From: Coriaria nepalensis
Lineage: Eukaryota > Streptophyta > Magnoliopsida > Cucurbitales > Coriariaceae
Direction of reading: 5' to 3'
Assembly: GCA_027186245.1 (NCBI GenBank)
Contig: CP114493.1
Span: 3,603,501 to 3,667,500 of the forward strand
Length of the DNA: 64,000 nucleotides
The notes under the pieces are model-generated. The model worked only from the letters and a program-made list of their open reading frames with translations. It did no database searches and was not told where the DNA came from. Each line of letters starts with the position of its first letter. Positions within the stretch are counted from its first letter, which is position 1. Positions 24,950 through 37,790 of the stretch are shown piece after piece. The position numbers and the translations under genes are program-made.

Positions 24950-25846
24950 CTGCGGCGGAACAAGTACTTGTCTTCGTTGTCCTCCTTCACAATCACTGTG
25001 TTTCAGTGTTTTGACTCTCTCTCTCTCTCTCTCCTACCTTTGTAAAGCGCCTACAGCCGTGTCTGCCGAGACGTATCTTTCTTTCTCTCTCTTTTTTTCT
25101 TCGCAGAAGCGATTTTCCGACTGGACTCGAATCTTTCAGGTTGTTTTACGATCCTTTTCTTCTGCGTTTCGTTAATATTTGAAAGAGGGAGAAGCTAAAT
25201 TCGATATTTTTTCCGATCAAGATCGGTTTTTTTTTTCTAGAGCAATTGTATGGCTGTGATTTCCTTAATTTCTAAACCTGCGATTTTTTTTTTCATCATC
25301 AAAATGAGAACTTTTTTTTTTTTTTTTTTTGCAGAGAAAATTTCAATATAATTTCTAGGTAGCTAAGCTGGTATTTACCTTAAAAGAGTAGTATTCCAAT
25401 GATTAAATAAAGTTAAATCCTAAGGAAACATATCTAGAGAGAGACTACTAGAGAATTCATTGTACATGCCTAGAAGAAGACGATGATTTCTTATTAATTA
25501 CTGACTGAGAGCCTTTTCTTTTCTTTTCTTCTCTTTTTCTTTATTTTAATATTGTATCTTTTTCACTGAAGAATACTGAACTGGGTCTGTAAAAGGCGTA
25601 TCCTTTTTGTTCAATCTGCTATTCCTCTTTTCCCCGCACAATTCATTATTTTCTTGCATAATTTTGGGTTTGTGATATGTAAGTTTGAGATGGGTCAAAT
25701 TTTATTCTTTGGATTTTATAACTAGTTTGCAAAAGTTGCAATCTTTTTCCCTCCTATTTTTTATGATCGCCTATAATATGTCAAAAGATTAAACTGATTA
25801 TGGGCACTTTCTGCTCTTCCTTAATTGTATACTCTTGCAGGAAGAT
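24950..25846 (+). promoter_or_regulatory. Probable spliced 5' leader of the YTH gene
   Basis: A pyrimidine-rich, higher-GC stretch (about 24950-25140), with (CT)n near 25015-25033, precedes AT-rich sequence containing T runs and ends in actcttgcag at 25831-25840. The ATG follows six bases later. This fits a non-coding first exon and a leader intron. The donor is uncertain; a candidate is tttcag/gttgtt at about 25138. Confidence 0.5.
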
Positions 25847-28044
25847 ATGTCTACCGGATCAAAACCAGATTTTGATAATAGAGTGGATGCAAAATCGGTA
25901 TGCATACCTTTCTTTCATTCTTGTTTACTGGCTTTAAGGACTGTTTTGGATTGGTTATTGTTTAGACTTTTCTTTTGCTTCTAACTTGTATTCACTTCAA
26001 TGCTCCATTCTTTTCTCTCAGATTGCCGGAAAATGTAAAATACTGTCTCATTCTACCTCCTCGGCATCTTCTTTAATGCACGTTAATACATTCAGAGCCA
26101 AAGGTGGGAATGATCTAGCATTACTATATGAGACAAATATAATCTTAAGTTATAGGTTGTTCTTCGGGTTTTTTTTTTTTTTACTTTTTGAACAGTAAAG
26201 TGAATTTGATTTTTGTTCTGCAGGGTTTGTCCAAAAAACTGTATCTCAAGGATCCAAAGTTGTGCCTTGTTCTACTGCTAGCAGTTCACGGTACAATAGT
26301 TCCAATGAAGATGACAGAAAAAATAGAACCGCATCCAGTTTTCGAACCGCAAAACAGGGCCTAGGTTCTACTGGTACAGTAAGGTTGAATAGATTACACT
26401 CTCCCCAAGGCGATGGTTCTAGCAATTCAAACTCTATCCCTCAAACTCAGCATGTGAAACTGCCTAACCAAGTAAGTTTTCCATTGTTCAAATTTCGTGA
26501 TATTCTGAAAATGGTATTGCAGATATTCCACCTATGTGTATTTAGGGGATCATGTTTTGATATGGAATGCAAGGTTGATTTGATTAGGCCATTGTCCGTC
26601 TGAAACATGCTGGGTCTTGGTTTTGATCTGTTTCTCATTAGTTGTCATCCTTTTGATTTTGTGTTTTAGAGATATTTTGTGTCAAAACTCTTAGTATTTG
26701 TCAAATAATTAAACACCTTAATCATAACTACATTTGATGTTTTCAGGAGTCATCTCCCTCAGATTATGATCTTTCATCTATCCTCTTGCAAGGACCAGGA
26801 CCCTATCGAGTCCTAAAATTTTCAGTGGCCGAAAATCTAAAACGAGGTGTCCTTCCCCCTAAAAAGGATCTACCAATCGAGAAACCTAATGAAAGAGTTA
26901 AGATTGAAAATGAAAGAATCCATCCAGCATACAAATTCAATAGAGAAGAAAAATTCCAAGCCCCACCTTCTGAACTTACTCGTGGTCCAAGATCCTGTAA
27001 CAAATGTACAGCTTCAGGCTCATTCGATTTAATGGATCTACCAATCGAGAAACCTAATGATAGAGTTAAGATTGAAAATGAAAGAATCCATCCAGCATAC
27101 AAATTCAATAGAGAAGAAAAATTCCAAGCCCCACCTTCTGAACTTACTCGTGGTCCAAGATCCTGTAACAAATGTACAGCTTCAGACTCATTTGATTTAA
27201 TGTTTCAAATGGATCGGTATAACCAATCAGATTTCGAAACAGAGTATGAACATGCAAAGTTTTACATCATTAAGTCCTTCAGTGAAGATAACATCCATAA
27301 AAGTATCAAATATGGTGTTTGGGCTAGTACTCCAAGTGGGACCAGGAAGCTAGATTTGGGTTTCCTTGGAGCAGAATCTATAGAAAACGAAACTGGGAAA
27401 AGATGTCCGGTTTTTCTCTTCTTCTCTGTAAGTTGGTGAAAGAATTGTTGTTTTGTTTTTGTTTTTTAATTTTCTTTTGAATTTTATTCATTTAACTAAA
27501 ATTGGATGAGTTTTAAGGTAAATGGGAGTGGACAGTTTGTTGGATTAGCAGCGATGGTGGGGAAAGTTGATTATAATAAAGACATGGATTTCTGGAAAGC
27601 CGATAAGTGGAGTGGATTCTTCCCGGTTGATTGGAAAATAGTAAAAGATGTTCCGAATTCAAAGCTCTGGCAGATAATTCTCGAAAACAATGATAATCGA
27701 CCTGTTACCTTTACCCGGGATACTCAAGAGGTACTAGTGGTTCATTATCGATGTGTTGTTATTTTATTGTGCTGAAATCAAATGTTAGATTAAAAGTAAT
27801 GTATGTCTTGCAGGTTCCCCTGAAAGAGGGTTTAGAAATGCTTACAATTTTTAAGAGTTATGAGGCAAAAACATCATTGCTAGATGACTTCAAATTCTAT
27901 GAAGAAAGAGACAAGTGTTTCAAATCAAGGAGCAAGAATAAGGCTGCAATCGCTCGAAAAGAAGAAATATATTACAGTGGTGATGATTATTTTTCAGATT
28001 CTGGTTCTCTGATCAAACCCACCAAGGATCTCTGTCTCTGTTAG
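25847..28044 (+). CDS. YTH-domain m6A RNA reader (ECT family), 6 exons
   Basis: Coding exons are 25847-25897, 26022-26103, 26224-26471, 26747-27427, 27518-27730 and 27814-28044. Introns are GT..AG and frame is kept, giving 501 residues. The start ATG follows a good acceptor by six bases. Residues 1-160 are Ser-rich and disordered-looking. 168-279 is a two-copy repeat. The YTH domain spans about 290-430, with FYIIKSFSEDNIHKSIKYGV leading to W319, then GSGQFVGLA, FW380 and KW385, DWKIVKDVPN and ENNDNRPVT. The three tryptophans match the aromatic cage that binds N6-methyladenosine in YTH proteins. Family members bind m6A mRNA, mostly in the cytoplasm, and tune its fate. An alanine replaces the usual acidic residue in GLAAMVG. 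It is shorter than the typical 600-700-residue ECT1-11 proteins. The paralogue number cannot be assigned. Confidence 0.92.
26867..27202 (+). repeat. 168-bp in-frame tandem duplication in exon 4 of the YTH gene
   Basis: Units 26867-27034 and 27035-27202 differ at only three of 168 positions by hand count: two amino-acid changes (E to D, G to D) and one silent change. Each encodes 56 residues beginning DLPIEKPN and ending SFDLM, just before the YTH domain. The near-identity points to a recent event. Confidence 0.97.
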
Positions 28045-28321
28045 TGCATCCTCCCAATGGAAAGAGTCGAGAGAGTCTACAAATGTTAAATATCTATCGT
28101 CCCATTTATTCTTATATTATTAGTATGGAAACTTCAAAATAAAAATCAAACACCACACTTTCATCTCCCTCTCTCTATGTATATTGAGGTCTCTAAAATG
28201 AGAGATTTATTTATACATATGGTATACAATATTATGGATCTGTAACATACCAAATATCATCATAATTTTAAAAATATTGTTTTCATACAGTATAATATAA
28301 TTTATAATATGAAAATCATAT
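28045..28321. other. 3' flank of the YTH gene
   Basis: AT-rich sequence that should carry the YTH 3' UTR. aataaa-like strings occur near 28138-28145. There is no other gene. Confidence 0.5.
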
Positions 28322-29290
28322 TTATAATTGTAATGATATTTGAATGTGACAAAAAATATACAAGAATTTCGCCATTAAAATATCAATTGCAGGAACATAT
28401 AGCCATGATGTTTGCCCAACTTTTGTTTTGTTAACCGTCACACACCCGACATAGGATATTCCCCACTCAAAAATGGCATCGCCCAGTATCATTCCAATCA
28501 TTTCACCTTTGTGATCACCGATGAGCCTAAAAACAATCAACTTATTTGTGGATCTGCCGGCTACCATCTATGTGGTGGGCTGTCTCACACAACACATATA
28601 TGTCATATTCTGGAATGATGTTCATGTGTCAGTGGTGAGGGAAACATAGCCGTCGAACCCTCCAAACAGCCCTTTCAATGGTATACCATTTCATTGTATA
28701 GATTTGTTACTTCACGTACAACGGTAAACCATGATGGCACATCCACATGCAAATCAATTGTCCTCGACAATCTAATAAAGCTGAGATGCTCAAGCTGGTT
28801 GAAAGCCTGCTCCATTTCAATTACCCATCGTACAATAGCTGCTCTGAGGGCGATGAGATCAAAACTGCAAGACAAATATATAACATAAATTGTAACTTTA
28901 TTTGAACACGTAAACATTTCATCAAACTAAGTAGTTGTATCTCAGTTTATTGAATTACCTATGGGTGACCAGCTCTGTGTTTCCGTCAAATTTCTTCGCG
29001 CCTACTAAGAATTTGTTCATCTATCCACGTCTAGGCATTAGCGAGCACCAACTCATGTGGTATTTCATTTGGGAGGTTCCCGACTTGGGACCATTGTAGG
29101 ATAAAATGTGCCCACAATAATTACACCTAACCTTATTCCTCATAGGACATTCCTTGAAATGATTCCAACACTCGCTCCTTTTTCTTATCGACAGTTTCTC
29201 AATACCTAGTTGCAATAGAATATGGCTTTGGGATTTACGGAAGCATTTTTTTTTTAATTTAATTATTTTTGCTGCCAATGCATTATGCAA
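28322..29290 (-). mobile_element. hAT transposase fragment, N-terminal half (broken)
   Basis: Reading minus from 29290: a BED-type zinc finger (SECWNHFKECPMRNKVRCNY, then CGHIL and later KYHM, giving Cys-X2-Cys and His) at about 29040-29180; then IRWVIEMEQAFNQLEHLSFI near 28770-28830; then HKGEMIGMILGDAIFEWGIS near 28450-28510. This order is that of hAT (RICESLEEPER-like) transposases. Stops separate the blocks, and the catalytic and dimerisation C-terminus is absent, so the copy is 3'-truncated and dead. Confidence 0.75.
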
Positions 29291-29499
29291 CCTTGGTTGG
29301 TTTGGTAGTTGTAGTTGTCTTTGGTTTTCGGATTGGCGGAAGCTTCTTTTTTCCTATTTTATTGCTGCCAATGCTTTTTGCGATCTAGGCCGGTGGGGTT
29401 GGTTCATTTCACAGGGGCAGAGTCTCATCAACATTGATTTCTTCTTTTGAATCTCACTACGACTCAATCCAATCCCAACTATCATTCGTTAAAGAAATA

Positions 29500-30640
29500 G
29501 TCTAGACAAACTCATCATCATCTTAGCCAGTTCTCGTTGTTTTCGAGATTGGTTATATGGATATTAGTTCTTCGAGTTATGTAATCTTCTTACATATTAT
29601 CACTTAATTCAAGATCTACGATATCTTCCTTAACCACCTTCATCCAAGTTTTCACCAACTCACCCATCCATCTACACCCTCTACTTATTTGCCAATCTAA
29701 AACTTGTTAAATTGGAGCCGTGTTTGGTCTCCTCCGCACATGATCAACCCATGTTAGACGTCTCTCCCTAATATTAGCTTCCATAGAGGCTACATCTAGA
29801 TAACTTTTAATCATTTCATTCATAATTTATCCTTGCGTATTTTAACACATATCTATCTTAACATATATATCTCTATTACCGTCATCTTATGCATATGTTA
29901 TCTTGTACTAGCCCAACACTCAGAGCCATAAAACATAATTGGTGGAACAATTGTCTTGTAATACTTTATTTTCAATCTTGTAAACATCCTTCTATCGCAT
30001 AAGACTCCTAATACCATCTTTCATTTCATCTAACCTGTTTTAATCCTATGGTCTATATCCTATCAATTGTCCTCAATTTTTTGGATAATAGATCATAAAT
30101 ATCGAAAAACTTCACACTTTGGAACCTCTCTATTGTCAATCTTAATTGGGTTACCTCTTCTTTATTATTCGAGACCAAAATTACAAACTAGATATTTTGT
30201 TTTTGAGCGGCTAATTTTAAAACCTTACTCTCTAGAGCCTCATGCCCTGTATCTAATTTTTGATTTATGCATTCTTTAGTTTCATATATTAGGACAATAT
30301 TATCTGCAAACAACATATATCAGGGTACCTTATCTTGAATGTGTTTCATCAGCTCATTTATAACTAAAGCAAAGAGGTATGAACTTAAAACTGACTCTTG
30401 ATGAAGTCTTACTGCAATAGAAAATTCACTAGACATCTCACCTGCTGACCTAACACTAATTACATCACCTTCATACGTATCCTTAATGATCTCGATATAA
30501 TACTGAAGCATATTCTTCCTTCCAAATATCCATAAAAATAATTCCCTAAGCACTCTATCATAGGCTTTCTCCAAGTTAATAATACCATATGCAGACTTTT
30601 TTGTTTTTCTCTATACTTTTCTATCATCATTTGTCTAAGT
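29500..30640 (-). mobile_element. LINE (non-LTR) reverse-transcriptase fragment, broken
   Basis: On minus, IEKYREKQKSLHMVLL, then EKAYDRVLRELFLWIFGRKN, YYIEIIKDTYEGDVISVRSA and SYLFALVINELMKHIQDKVP match the fingers and palm of plant LINE reverse transcriptase. The family has a LEKAYDRVPR-like block and a G-HQGSALSPYLFALV-like block, here changed to LHQESVLSSYLF. The region 29600-30300 resembles the thumb and C-terminal part, heavily decayed. A frameshift at about 30560 separates two frames. The upstream endonuclease is missing. Confidence 0.8.
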
Positions 30641-32600
30641 CTAGACAAACTAATGATAATAATACAGAATTTATGTAATTTCAGAATGAATTCATACGTT
30701 GCTCCTGATTGTGCTCTCCATGTAGGAAACGACTTAGAACTAGTACTATCGCCCTCAGCTTCCCTTACAGAAATGATCAAAACAAAAAAAGAGAGAGCAA
30801 TGAAATCATTTAACACACTTTACAGGCCATATCAACTAAGTAAATTTAAATCATTTAAATCTTTCCTACTCTCGGCAAGTAGTATAGTTTCATTGGGAGT
30901 CCAGAATTTTGTCAACTTAGTGAATCAAGAGTTGTATTAGAACTTTCTGGTCACTCTTGACACTGGATCAGCATGAAACTATGGGCACCTACAAATCATA
31001 AAATTGGAGAGAATGACAATTTGAGTGTGTAAGTAGACTTAATGATTGGATTGCATTTCTATTTTCTGCAACCAACTAATCTAAACCTCACTAAGCACTA
31101 TTGCAAAAGAGATTTCTTTTTTTCTTTCAATACATATTTAATCCAATAATCTTGTAGCATATAATCTAATATATGTACAGAAGATGGTAGATTAGTTTAA
31201 TAACATACTATTCAAAGTGCAGTTTGAACTTGTGTAGAAAAAGAGATGGAATCAAGGAGGGTGGCAGGACTTTCAGGCAATTTATATTTTATATGACAAA
31301 TTGATCCACTCGGACATTTCATCCAATACTTTAGGGCACAAAGTCAAACTTACACAAATTAAGCTTATAATCATGCGGTATAAATAAATAATAAAATTCA
31401 TTAAATAAATAGTTAATTCTTAAACAAATCCGACATTCACCTTAACTAATCAACATCCTAAAACCTAAAAGTTCTCTAAATATACCATCATATGAGTTGC
31501 TCCTCCAGTTTGATCGGGATTTGACGAGGAAGCCATGACCACCGAAGATAGAAGCAAAATGGTGGCTTCATATGCATAGATGGCGGCGCTGGTGGCTTTG
31601 CGAAAACCGGTCAGACTCTGACCGTCGGAGAGAGTAGAGAGAATGAAAGAGGGGCTGACCCGCTGGGTGTGAGAGATAGATAGTTAAGGAGGCGCCGGTA
31701 GTTTCACGGCGTCGGGCGGCGGTGGAGCTGTGGAGAGGGTGGCTTGCGAGTTGCGACTGAGAGAGGGAGAAGGGGGCTGGAGAGTGGAGACGATGTTCAT
31801 GGAAAAGAAAACCTGAAACTTATTTATGTCGTTGGTAGTAATTTCACTGTACGTTGTTTTTTATTTATAACCTGTTAGCCTTTATAGCCTTCGGGTAAGG
31901 TTTTACGTTTTAATTTTATGTACTCCTCAGTTAACCGCTTTTTATCGCTGGTCGATTAACCAACCGGTTAATATTTTGGTGAATTTTTAGTGATCGTTTC
32001 AGATTTTTTCAATCGATTTACAGTCATAATGGTTCATTTGCTCATCACTCATTTATATCTTTGTTCAAAATCTTTTTCCTTTAATGCATCAATGACTTTA
32101 TTAAGACAGTTACTGAGTCGGTTATAAGGGTAATCATTGTGTATCCAACGGCTAATTAAGGAGACAAAACTCCCCTCGGTTTGGACCCCAATTACTTTGA
32201 CAAATGAAGACATAATTGAAAATATATGATCGTCGATTTAATTGAATTTTGATCCGATATGATCTTATTATTAATCTATATATGATCGATTAATCCACAG
32301 AGCAAAAGTGGTAAAAATTAAAAAATTTCTTTCGGATCAAATTCAATATGGTTTAAACACATGAACAAAGCAAAATTCAATCGTACAAAACATATATCAC
32401 ACATACATATTGTTGATACATAAAAGATATTCGACATGTGTTAAGAGTTAATTAAGCTACGGTTCGAATTAAATACGAGTTGATTACAGTTAAACCGACT
32501 AATTAAAATTAAGTAATTAATTAAACTAGTTAGAGGTTAATTTTAACCGGGTATTAATTAATTCCGGTCGAACGAATATGACTTAAATAAAGTAAATTCG
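30640..32600. other. No recognisable gene; GC-rich island at 31530-31790
   Basis: Most is AT-rich without coding signal. 31530-31790 is GC-rich (gcggcggtgg-like text), similar in character to islands at 18700-18955 and 49860-49985. A 38-codon minus frame within it has no recognisable motif. Confidence 0.45.
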
Positions 32601-33740
32601 GTTAGTATATGTGATATTTATAATAAAGTGAAGAAATCACTTGGATTGATGATATGGCACAAGGATGACCGTAGATCACTTTTACAAGGAAATATTTCAA
32701 GCAAGATACTCGCCCAAACAAAAATTTTCCAAAAAGCGACTAGAAGTCGACTAGAAGTTAGGACAAATAACCATCTACCTAAAAGGATGATGGGGCCCAC
32801 TAAATGTGGAAGTGGCGCTAGATTTAGGGGAAGTGAAAAGTCGACTTCGACTTATTTACAAGTTTTCCATAAGCTTGTTTGCCTATAAAGAAAGTAGCAC
32901 TCGTTAACAGATACATCAAAAAGAAAGTATGACATAAATTAGTCTTAAATCATTCGTGTATCCGTCATAACAGTTAGATTTAATTTCCTTAGCAAAATGG
33001 AAGCAGATTTATTACCTTCATTTAATTTTTTTAATTGATACTATGAAATTCATTCTAAATTTCCAAGACGCTCGCGTTTATTACAATAATTTATTTTAAC
33101 TTTTTGCATTGATTAGTCAGATATTTATGATTGTACAATTCTCAAGGTGAAAGTAAATTATTATGCAGTAACAGATTTTTTTGACGTCACCAAATTGGCA
33201 CACCTAGTGGGACCTCTTATTGATGAATCGTTAGAAGTTTACCAAATGGTGCGATGATTACAGAATCACAATCAGAATCCTTTGTTGAGGCAGTCTTCAT
33301 CGCCTCATCCTACAGACAATCATAATGACGGCCCGATTCAAGTGGAATCAATTGCTCCACCTACAATGCTGTCTCTAGAGAATATCCAGAGGTAATCAGA
33401 GGAAGAAGTCACCTCAACCTCTAGGACTAGCCGAATTCCTATTCAGCTGGAGGCGCCACGATTTGGTCGATCAGCCGAAAGACAGTCAAAGACTACAACG
33501 ACTTATTTTCTCGGCGATTCGAAATAGCTAGGTCAATATCTACCACTAATTGAGCCACTTCACCCGCTAACACAATGGGACTACCATGGGGGCCAATTGG
33601 ACGACCAAATCCAACCGCCCGTATTTGAAGTCAGCGGTCCTTCAGGGGTAAGAGCTGATCGAAGAGAAATTTCGATGGATATCACAAACCAGCCACCCGA
33701 TCTCCCATTGCATAATCAGTCTACCGAACATGTACGTCTA
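32600..33740 (+). mobile_element. Probable gypsy-type LTR retrotransposon 5' region (LTR end, primer-binding site, leader)
   Basis: The string ttggcacacctagtgggacc at 33195-33214 resembles the sequence after the LTR in plant Ty3/gypsy elements, where the primer-binding region reads like ttggcgcc...gtggg. The preceding about 600 bases would be LTR. 33220-33730 is Gln/Pro/Ser-codon-rich in broken frames, like a gag leader. No pol is found downstream, where a hAT element begins. Assignment is tentative and no second LTR was found. Confidence 0.45.
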
Positions 33741-33849
33741 CTTTCAAATTTGAAAGCAATAATTTTTTAGTGGGTAAAAACATTTTTTTTTCTTAATTTT
33801 TTTTTATTTTACCCCCTCGCATAAATAATTTTTAAATTATCTCCCTACC

Positions 33850-36800
33850 CGAATTTTCCCTATAAATATCTACTCTTTCACTCTAATTTTTCCTCACATT
33901 TTCTCACACACACACTCTCTCTCAATCTCTTATCTAATCTTCTAATATTCTAAATTATAATTAATCTTTATTCTTTCATAATCCCTAATTTTCTTATCAT
34001 TAATCTCAATCCCTTATCATTATTCGTTGCTATATCTTTGATCTTTATTCCTTAATCTCAACCCCTAATCCTCTATTTTCTATAAATTAAACCAAAGTTC
34101 AAGGTAATTAAACTTATTGTTATTGTTTATTATTTATTATTATACTTAATGTTTAATGCTTTACTTTTTACTTAAATTTTTATTTATTTATATTTTTTAT
34201 GATTAATTATTTATTCTTAAATTCTTTATAGGAAATGGATCATCATCAATATGACTTTAACTCTTTAACAGAGTATGAGCAAAATCTTTACGTCGAAATC
34301 AGTTCAAATTCACCGTCGATATCATCAGTTCCAGCACAATCTAATATACTACCAGGTGGTCCAGGTCTACCACTACCATCATATTCATCTAATACTGATA
34401 CTGCTATTGTCGCAAGTATAATGCCCACAAAGAGACATAATAAGTGAACATTCGGAATTTGTGATAGATTCCACATAGTTCCACATAAAAATAAGAAAGG
34501 TGCAGACATTGATGGTGCAATGTGCAAGCATTGCAAAAGTATTTTGGTTACAGGTCCAAATGATAGAACTAATCACTTGAAACACCACAAAGACAAATAC
34601 ATGGCTAAAGCTAGTGCGACATGAATCAAACTTAATTGAATTTTAACCACTGATGGTACAGTTAATACATGGACTTATGATCCAATGGCTGCTAGAGAAT
34701 CTCTAGTTAGACTTATTGCTGCTACTGATTTACCTATTAATTTTGGTGACAGTGTTTATTATGAAAAGCACATTAGAAGAGCACGTACCCCACAATATAA
34801 GAGCACAAGTAGAAATACTGCTAGATCTGATATATTTGAATACTTTAGAAAAAAAACGTGATGAATTAAAATTAGAATGTGGTGATTTAAATCTAACTTT
34901 TGCCTTAATTTCTGATATTTGGAATGCATGGTCTAAAGAAAACTATTTATGTGTTGATATTCATTATTTAGATTTGGAATTGAATTTAAATAAAAAAATT
35001 AATAGGATTTAGAGTTATAAATGAAGCACATACTGGTGAAAATATCTATGATTTATAATAATGAAAGTTTTGAGTGAGTTTGATATCAAAAGCCGTATAA
35101 TATCCATAACTTTGGATAATGCTGCGGCAAATACAAAAGCTGTCTCTTTATTTGAATCATAGCTTAGCCAATATAATGGTGGAGTCTTCCTACATCAACG
35201 TTGCGTGTATCACATCATAAATCTCATTATAAAATCACGTATGAAAGAACAATAAGTAAACAATTCTGTTGATAAAATTCATACGATATTATCTTGGATT
35301 ACTAGTTCGAATTCTAGGATAGCTAAGTTTAAAAGATATTGTAGGGCATTCAATATGAAGCCTAAAAAATTTGGAACTGATATGCCTGTAAGGTGGAATT
35401 CCACATATTTAATGTTGAAAAATGCTTTTCCACATAAAGAAATAATTACTAGTTTTTTTAATTATTGTGATCATCTTATTATATTGAATAGTTCTGATTG
35501 GGATATACCTGAAAAATTTACATATTTTTAGACTTTTAGGTATTTATTATTCTACATCTCCTTTTGTTTTGTATTTACTTATTGAAATGACTAGCTTGTT
35601 TCAAATATATGAGAATGATTTAGTGTTTAAACCAGTTGTTCAGAAAATTGTTTCAAAATTTTAAAAATATTAGAAATAAATTTCTCTTTTATATACTTTT
35701 GCTTTTATATTAGATCTTAGGTTAAGTTACAGAGTTTAATAAATACTCTTATATTTATGAGTCAACCTATAAATATTGATTATTCTTTCACTATTAATAA
35801 TGCTGCTTAGTTATATGAAGTGTTTGGTCTTTATGATAATAAATATAACTACTTGCGGCAACATACACGAGAATAAGAGATTCGACCCAAGAGGAAGAGT
35901 TGAAATTTTGTTACCAGTTCTAATTCCAGTTTCACTGCGATGGAACTCCAGAAATACCTCGAAATCGATTTCTTATTTTTTGGTTCTTATGTAAATGATT
36001 CAGAATCCTTATACCTTTTAGATTAGTAGAAGAAAACTCTACACGATTTCCTATACTAACACGACTTGCACGAGATGTCTTAACTGTTCCCGTCTCAACA
36101 ATTTCTTCCGAATCAACATTCATCATAGCTGGGAGAGTTATTGAAGATAGGAGGACTTCGTTAAAGCCGGAATTGGTTGAAGCATTATTATGCATAAGAG
36201 ATTGAGAGCATGCATCTCATCAAGGTCAACATACAACTCATAATGAAGACTTGGCTGAATATTTTTAGAATATGTTCTTAGATGAAGTTCGTTCTGCAGC
36301 GGGAAGCAGTTCTGCAGTCTACCAATGACCAACTACCATTAATAAATAGATGATAGATAATAGATTATAATGTATTAGCAAACTTTTATTATTATTTCTT
36401 TTTTGTTTATGGATTCATTGTAGGGTCCGTTTTTTCCTCCTTAAGGCCGATATGTTTTTTTTTTTTTTACGGATCTATTATTTAATAATACACAATGAAG
36501 TCTTTATTTGGCCAAAAGTTTATTCTTTATTTGAGATGCTCTTAGACTCTTAGTTACATATGTGTAATTTATTTGAACCATTCGACCTATAGAGTAAACT
36601 AACAAAAGTATTTTATTAAGACTCATAATCTCAAATAATCTCTCTTACTTTAATAATAATTTATTATGAATATTTTATTTAAAAAGGGTCGGACCCATTT
36701 TAAGTCTGGTCGAACCCGTCCCATTTTAAGTCCGGATGAGCTCAAGATAAACCCAAAAGGCTTTCCAGGCCGGGCCCGGACATATATATTGAAAACAGGT

Positions 36801-36915
36801 CAAGTGTAGCCCGGCCTCTTTTTTTCCCAGCCCGAGCCCCGTCTGATCCTAAATAGTGAAAAGCTCTGAAAGAGCCGGACGGGGCCTGACCGGACTGCCT
36901 ATTTTAACACCTCTA
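33850..36915 (+). mobile_element. hAT-family DNA transposon, copy 1 (inactivated)
   Basis: A TATA-like cctataaata near 33858 and a CT-rich leader precede a leader intron (donor caag/gtaatt near 34103, acceptor tttatag at 34230) and an ATG at 34235. The first frame stops at 34445. Beyond it, a BED finger (GAMCKHCKSILV, NHLKHHKDKY) and hAT blocks such as CGDLNLTFALISDIWNAWSK and the C-terminal LARDVLTVPVS and IAGRVIEDRRTSL (about 36065-36160) follow, broken by many stops. 36680-36915 is the GC-rich subterminal region with repeated gcccgg/ggaccc motifs. It shares coding and 3' tail features with the copy at 47150-49435. Confidence 0.75.
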
Positions 36916-37560
36916 CACCGTACTAAATATAGAAGGAAAATACTATAAACAAATCTCTTTTATTATTCACGGTAGCGCATATGCTTTTTATACAAAGGAT
37001 TGTGATTCCATAAAGAAATTTTTTTATGAATGCGCTCATCGCATGAGTTGTACATGGACATAGATTTGAAATTCAGATGGAATGAATGAATATAAATTTT
37101 ACAATGCAATGTTAATGCAAATCATGGCATTGATTGACTTTGATTTGCAAGAGTGCAGGTTTCCTTAAAACCATATGGCTATGTTAGACAACATACATAT
37201 GGAAGTGTAATTTATTTACCCTATGCACATGCCATTATGGTATCCAGCTTTAGAAGGTCCATATGTAGTTACAATATCAATACCACATCCTGGGTATCCT
37301 ATATTATGGCCATTAATCCATGGTATATACTATATAGTGTCACTATACTAATGACGTGATATTTACCTATCAAGGATTGATTACTTATATGGGCTATTCC
37401 ATATTGGTGATTATTATCTATAATATGGGTATTCAAACTTGGTAGAGGACAACCTCAAATTATAATATAGTTGAGTGACTACCTCTATTTAAGGGGACTC
37501 ACAGTGTCCACGCTAATTATCCAGCTTGGCCAACATGTTAAAGTTTCAATAGCAGGCATA
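36916..37560. other. No recognisable gene
   Basis: AT-rich spacer between the hAT element and the kinase fragment. No coding signal. Confidence 0.5.
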
Positions 37561-37790
37561 TACATACCGGGAGCGATGTAGCCATAAGAACCTCCAATCG
37601 CCGACATATACTCCGAAGCTTCCCCGCCCGACAAGAATTTTGCGAGCCCGAAATAAGCAACGTGAGCTTTGAAGCTCGAATTCAACAAGATGTTGTTCGA
37701 TTTCACATCTCGATGTACGATAAATGGCGAGCAATCACGGTGAAGGTAGCACAACCCTTTCGCCACTTTAATGGCTATCTTGCACCTCAA
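37561..37790 (-). pseudogene. 230-bp duplicated kinase segment of the BAM3-like gene, DFG lost
   Basis: This block aligns without gaps to 39161-39390, with 16 mismatches by hand count (93% identity) and an offset of exactly 1600 bp. It reads [17 protein letters not shown], then [16 protein letters not shown], then [14 protein letters not shown] and GSYGYIAPG. It covers the end of receptor exon 1 and the first bases of intron 1, including the GTATGT donor. The DFG aspartate is Tyr, and no ATP-binding lobe or activation-segment exon accompanies it. It lies downstream of the intact gene on the same strand. It is not a working kinase. Confidence 0.93.

Noticed and set aside
26803..27171. Long open frame on minus, antisense to the YTH exon 4 duplication
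   Set aside because: It is open only because the duplicated sense sequence lacks the relevant stops. It contains two copies of the antisense of the same 168-bp unit and matches nothing recognisable.
37485..37790. Second receptor-like kinase gene
   Set aside because: Only about 75 kinase residues are present, the DFG aspartate is missing and no exon for the ATP lobe or C-lobe accompanies it. It is a duplicated fragment.
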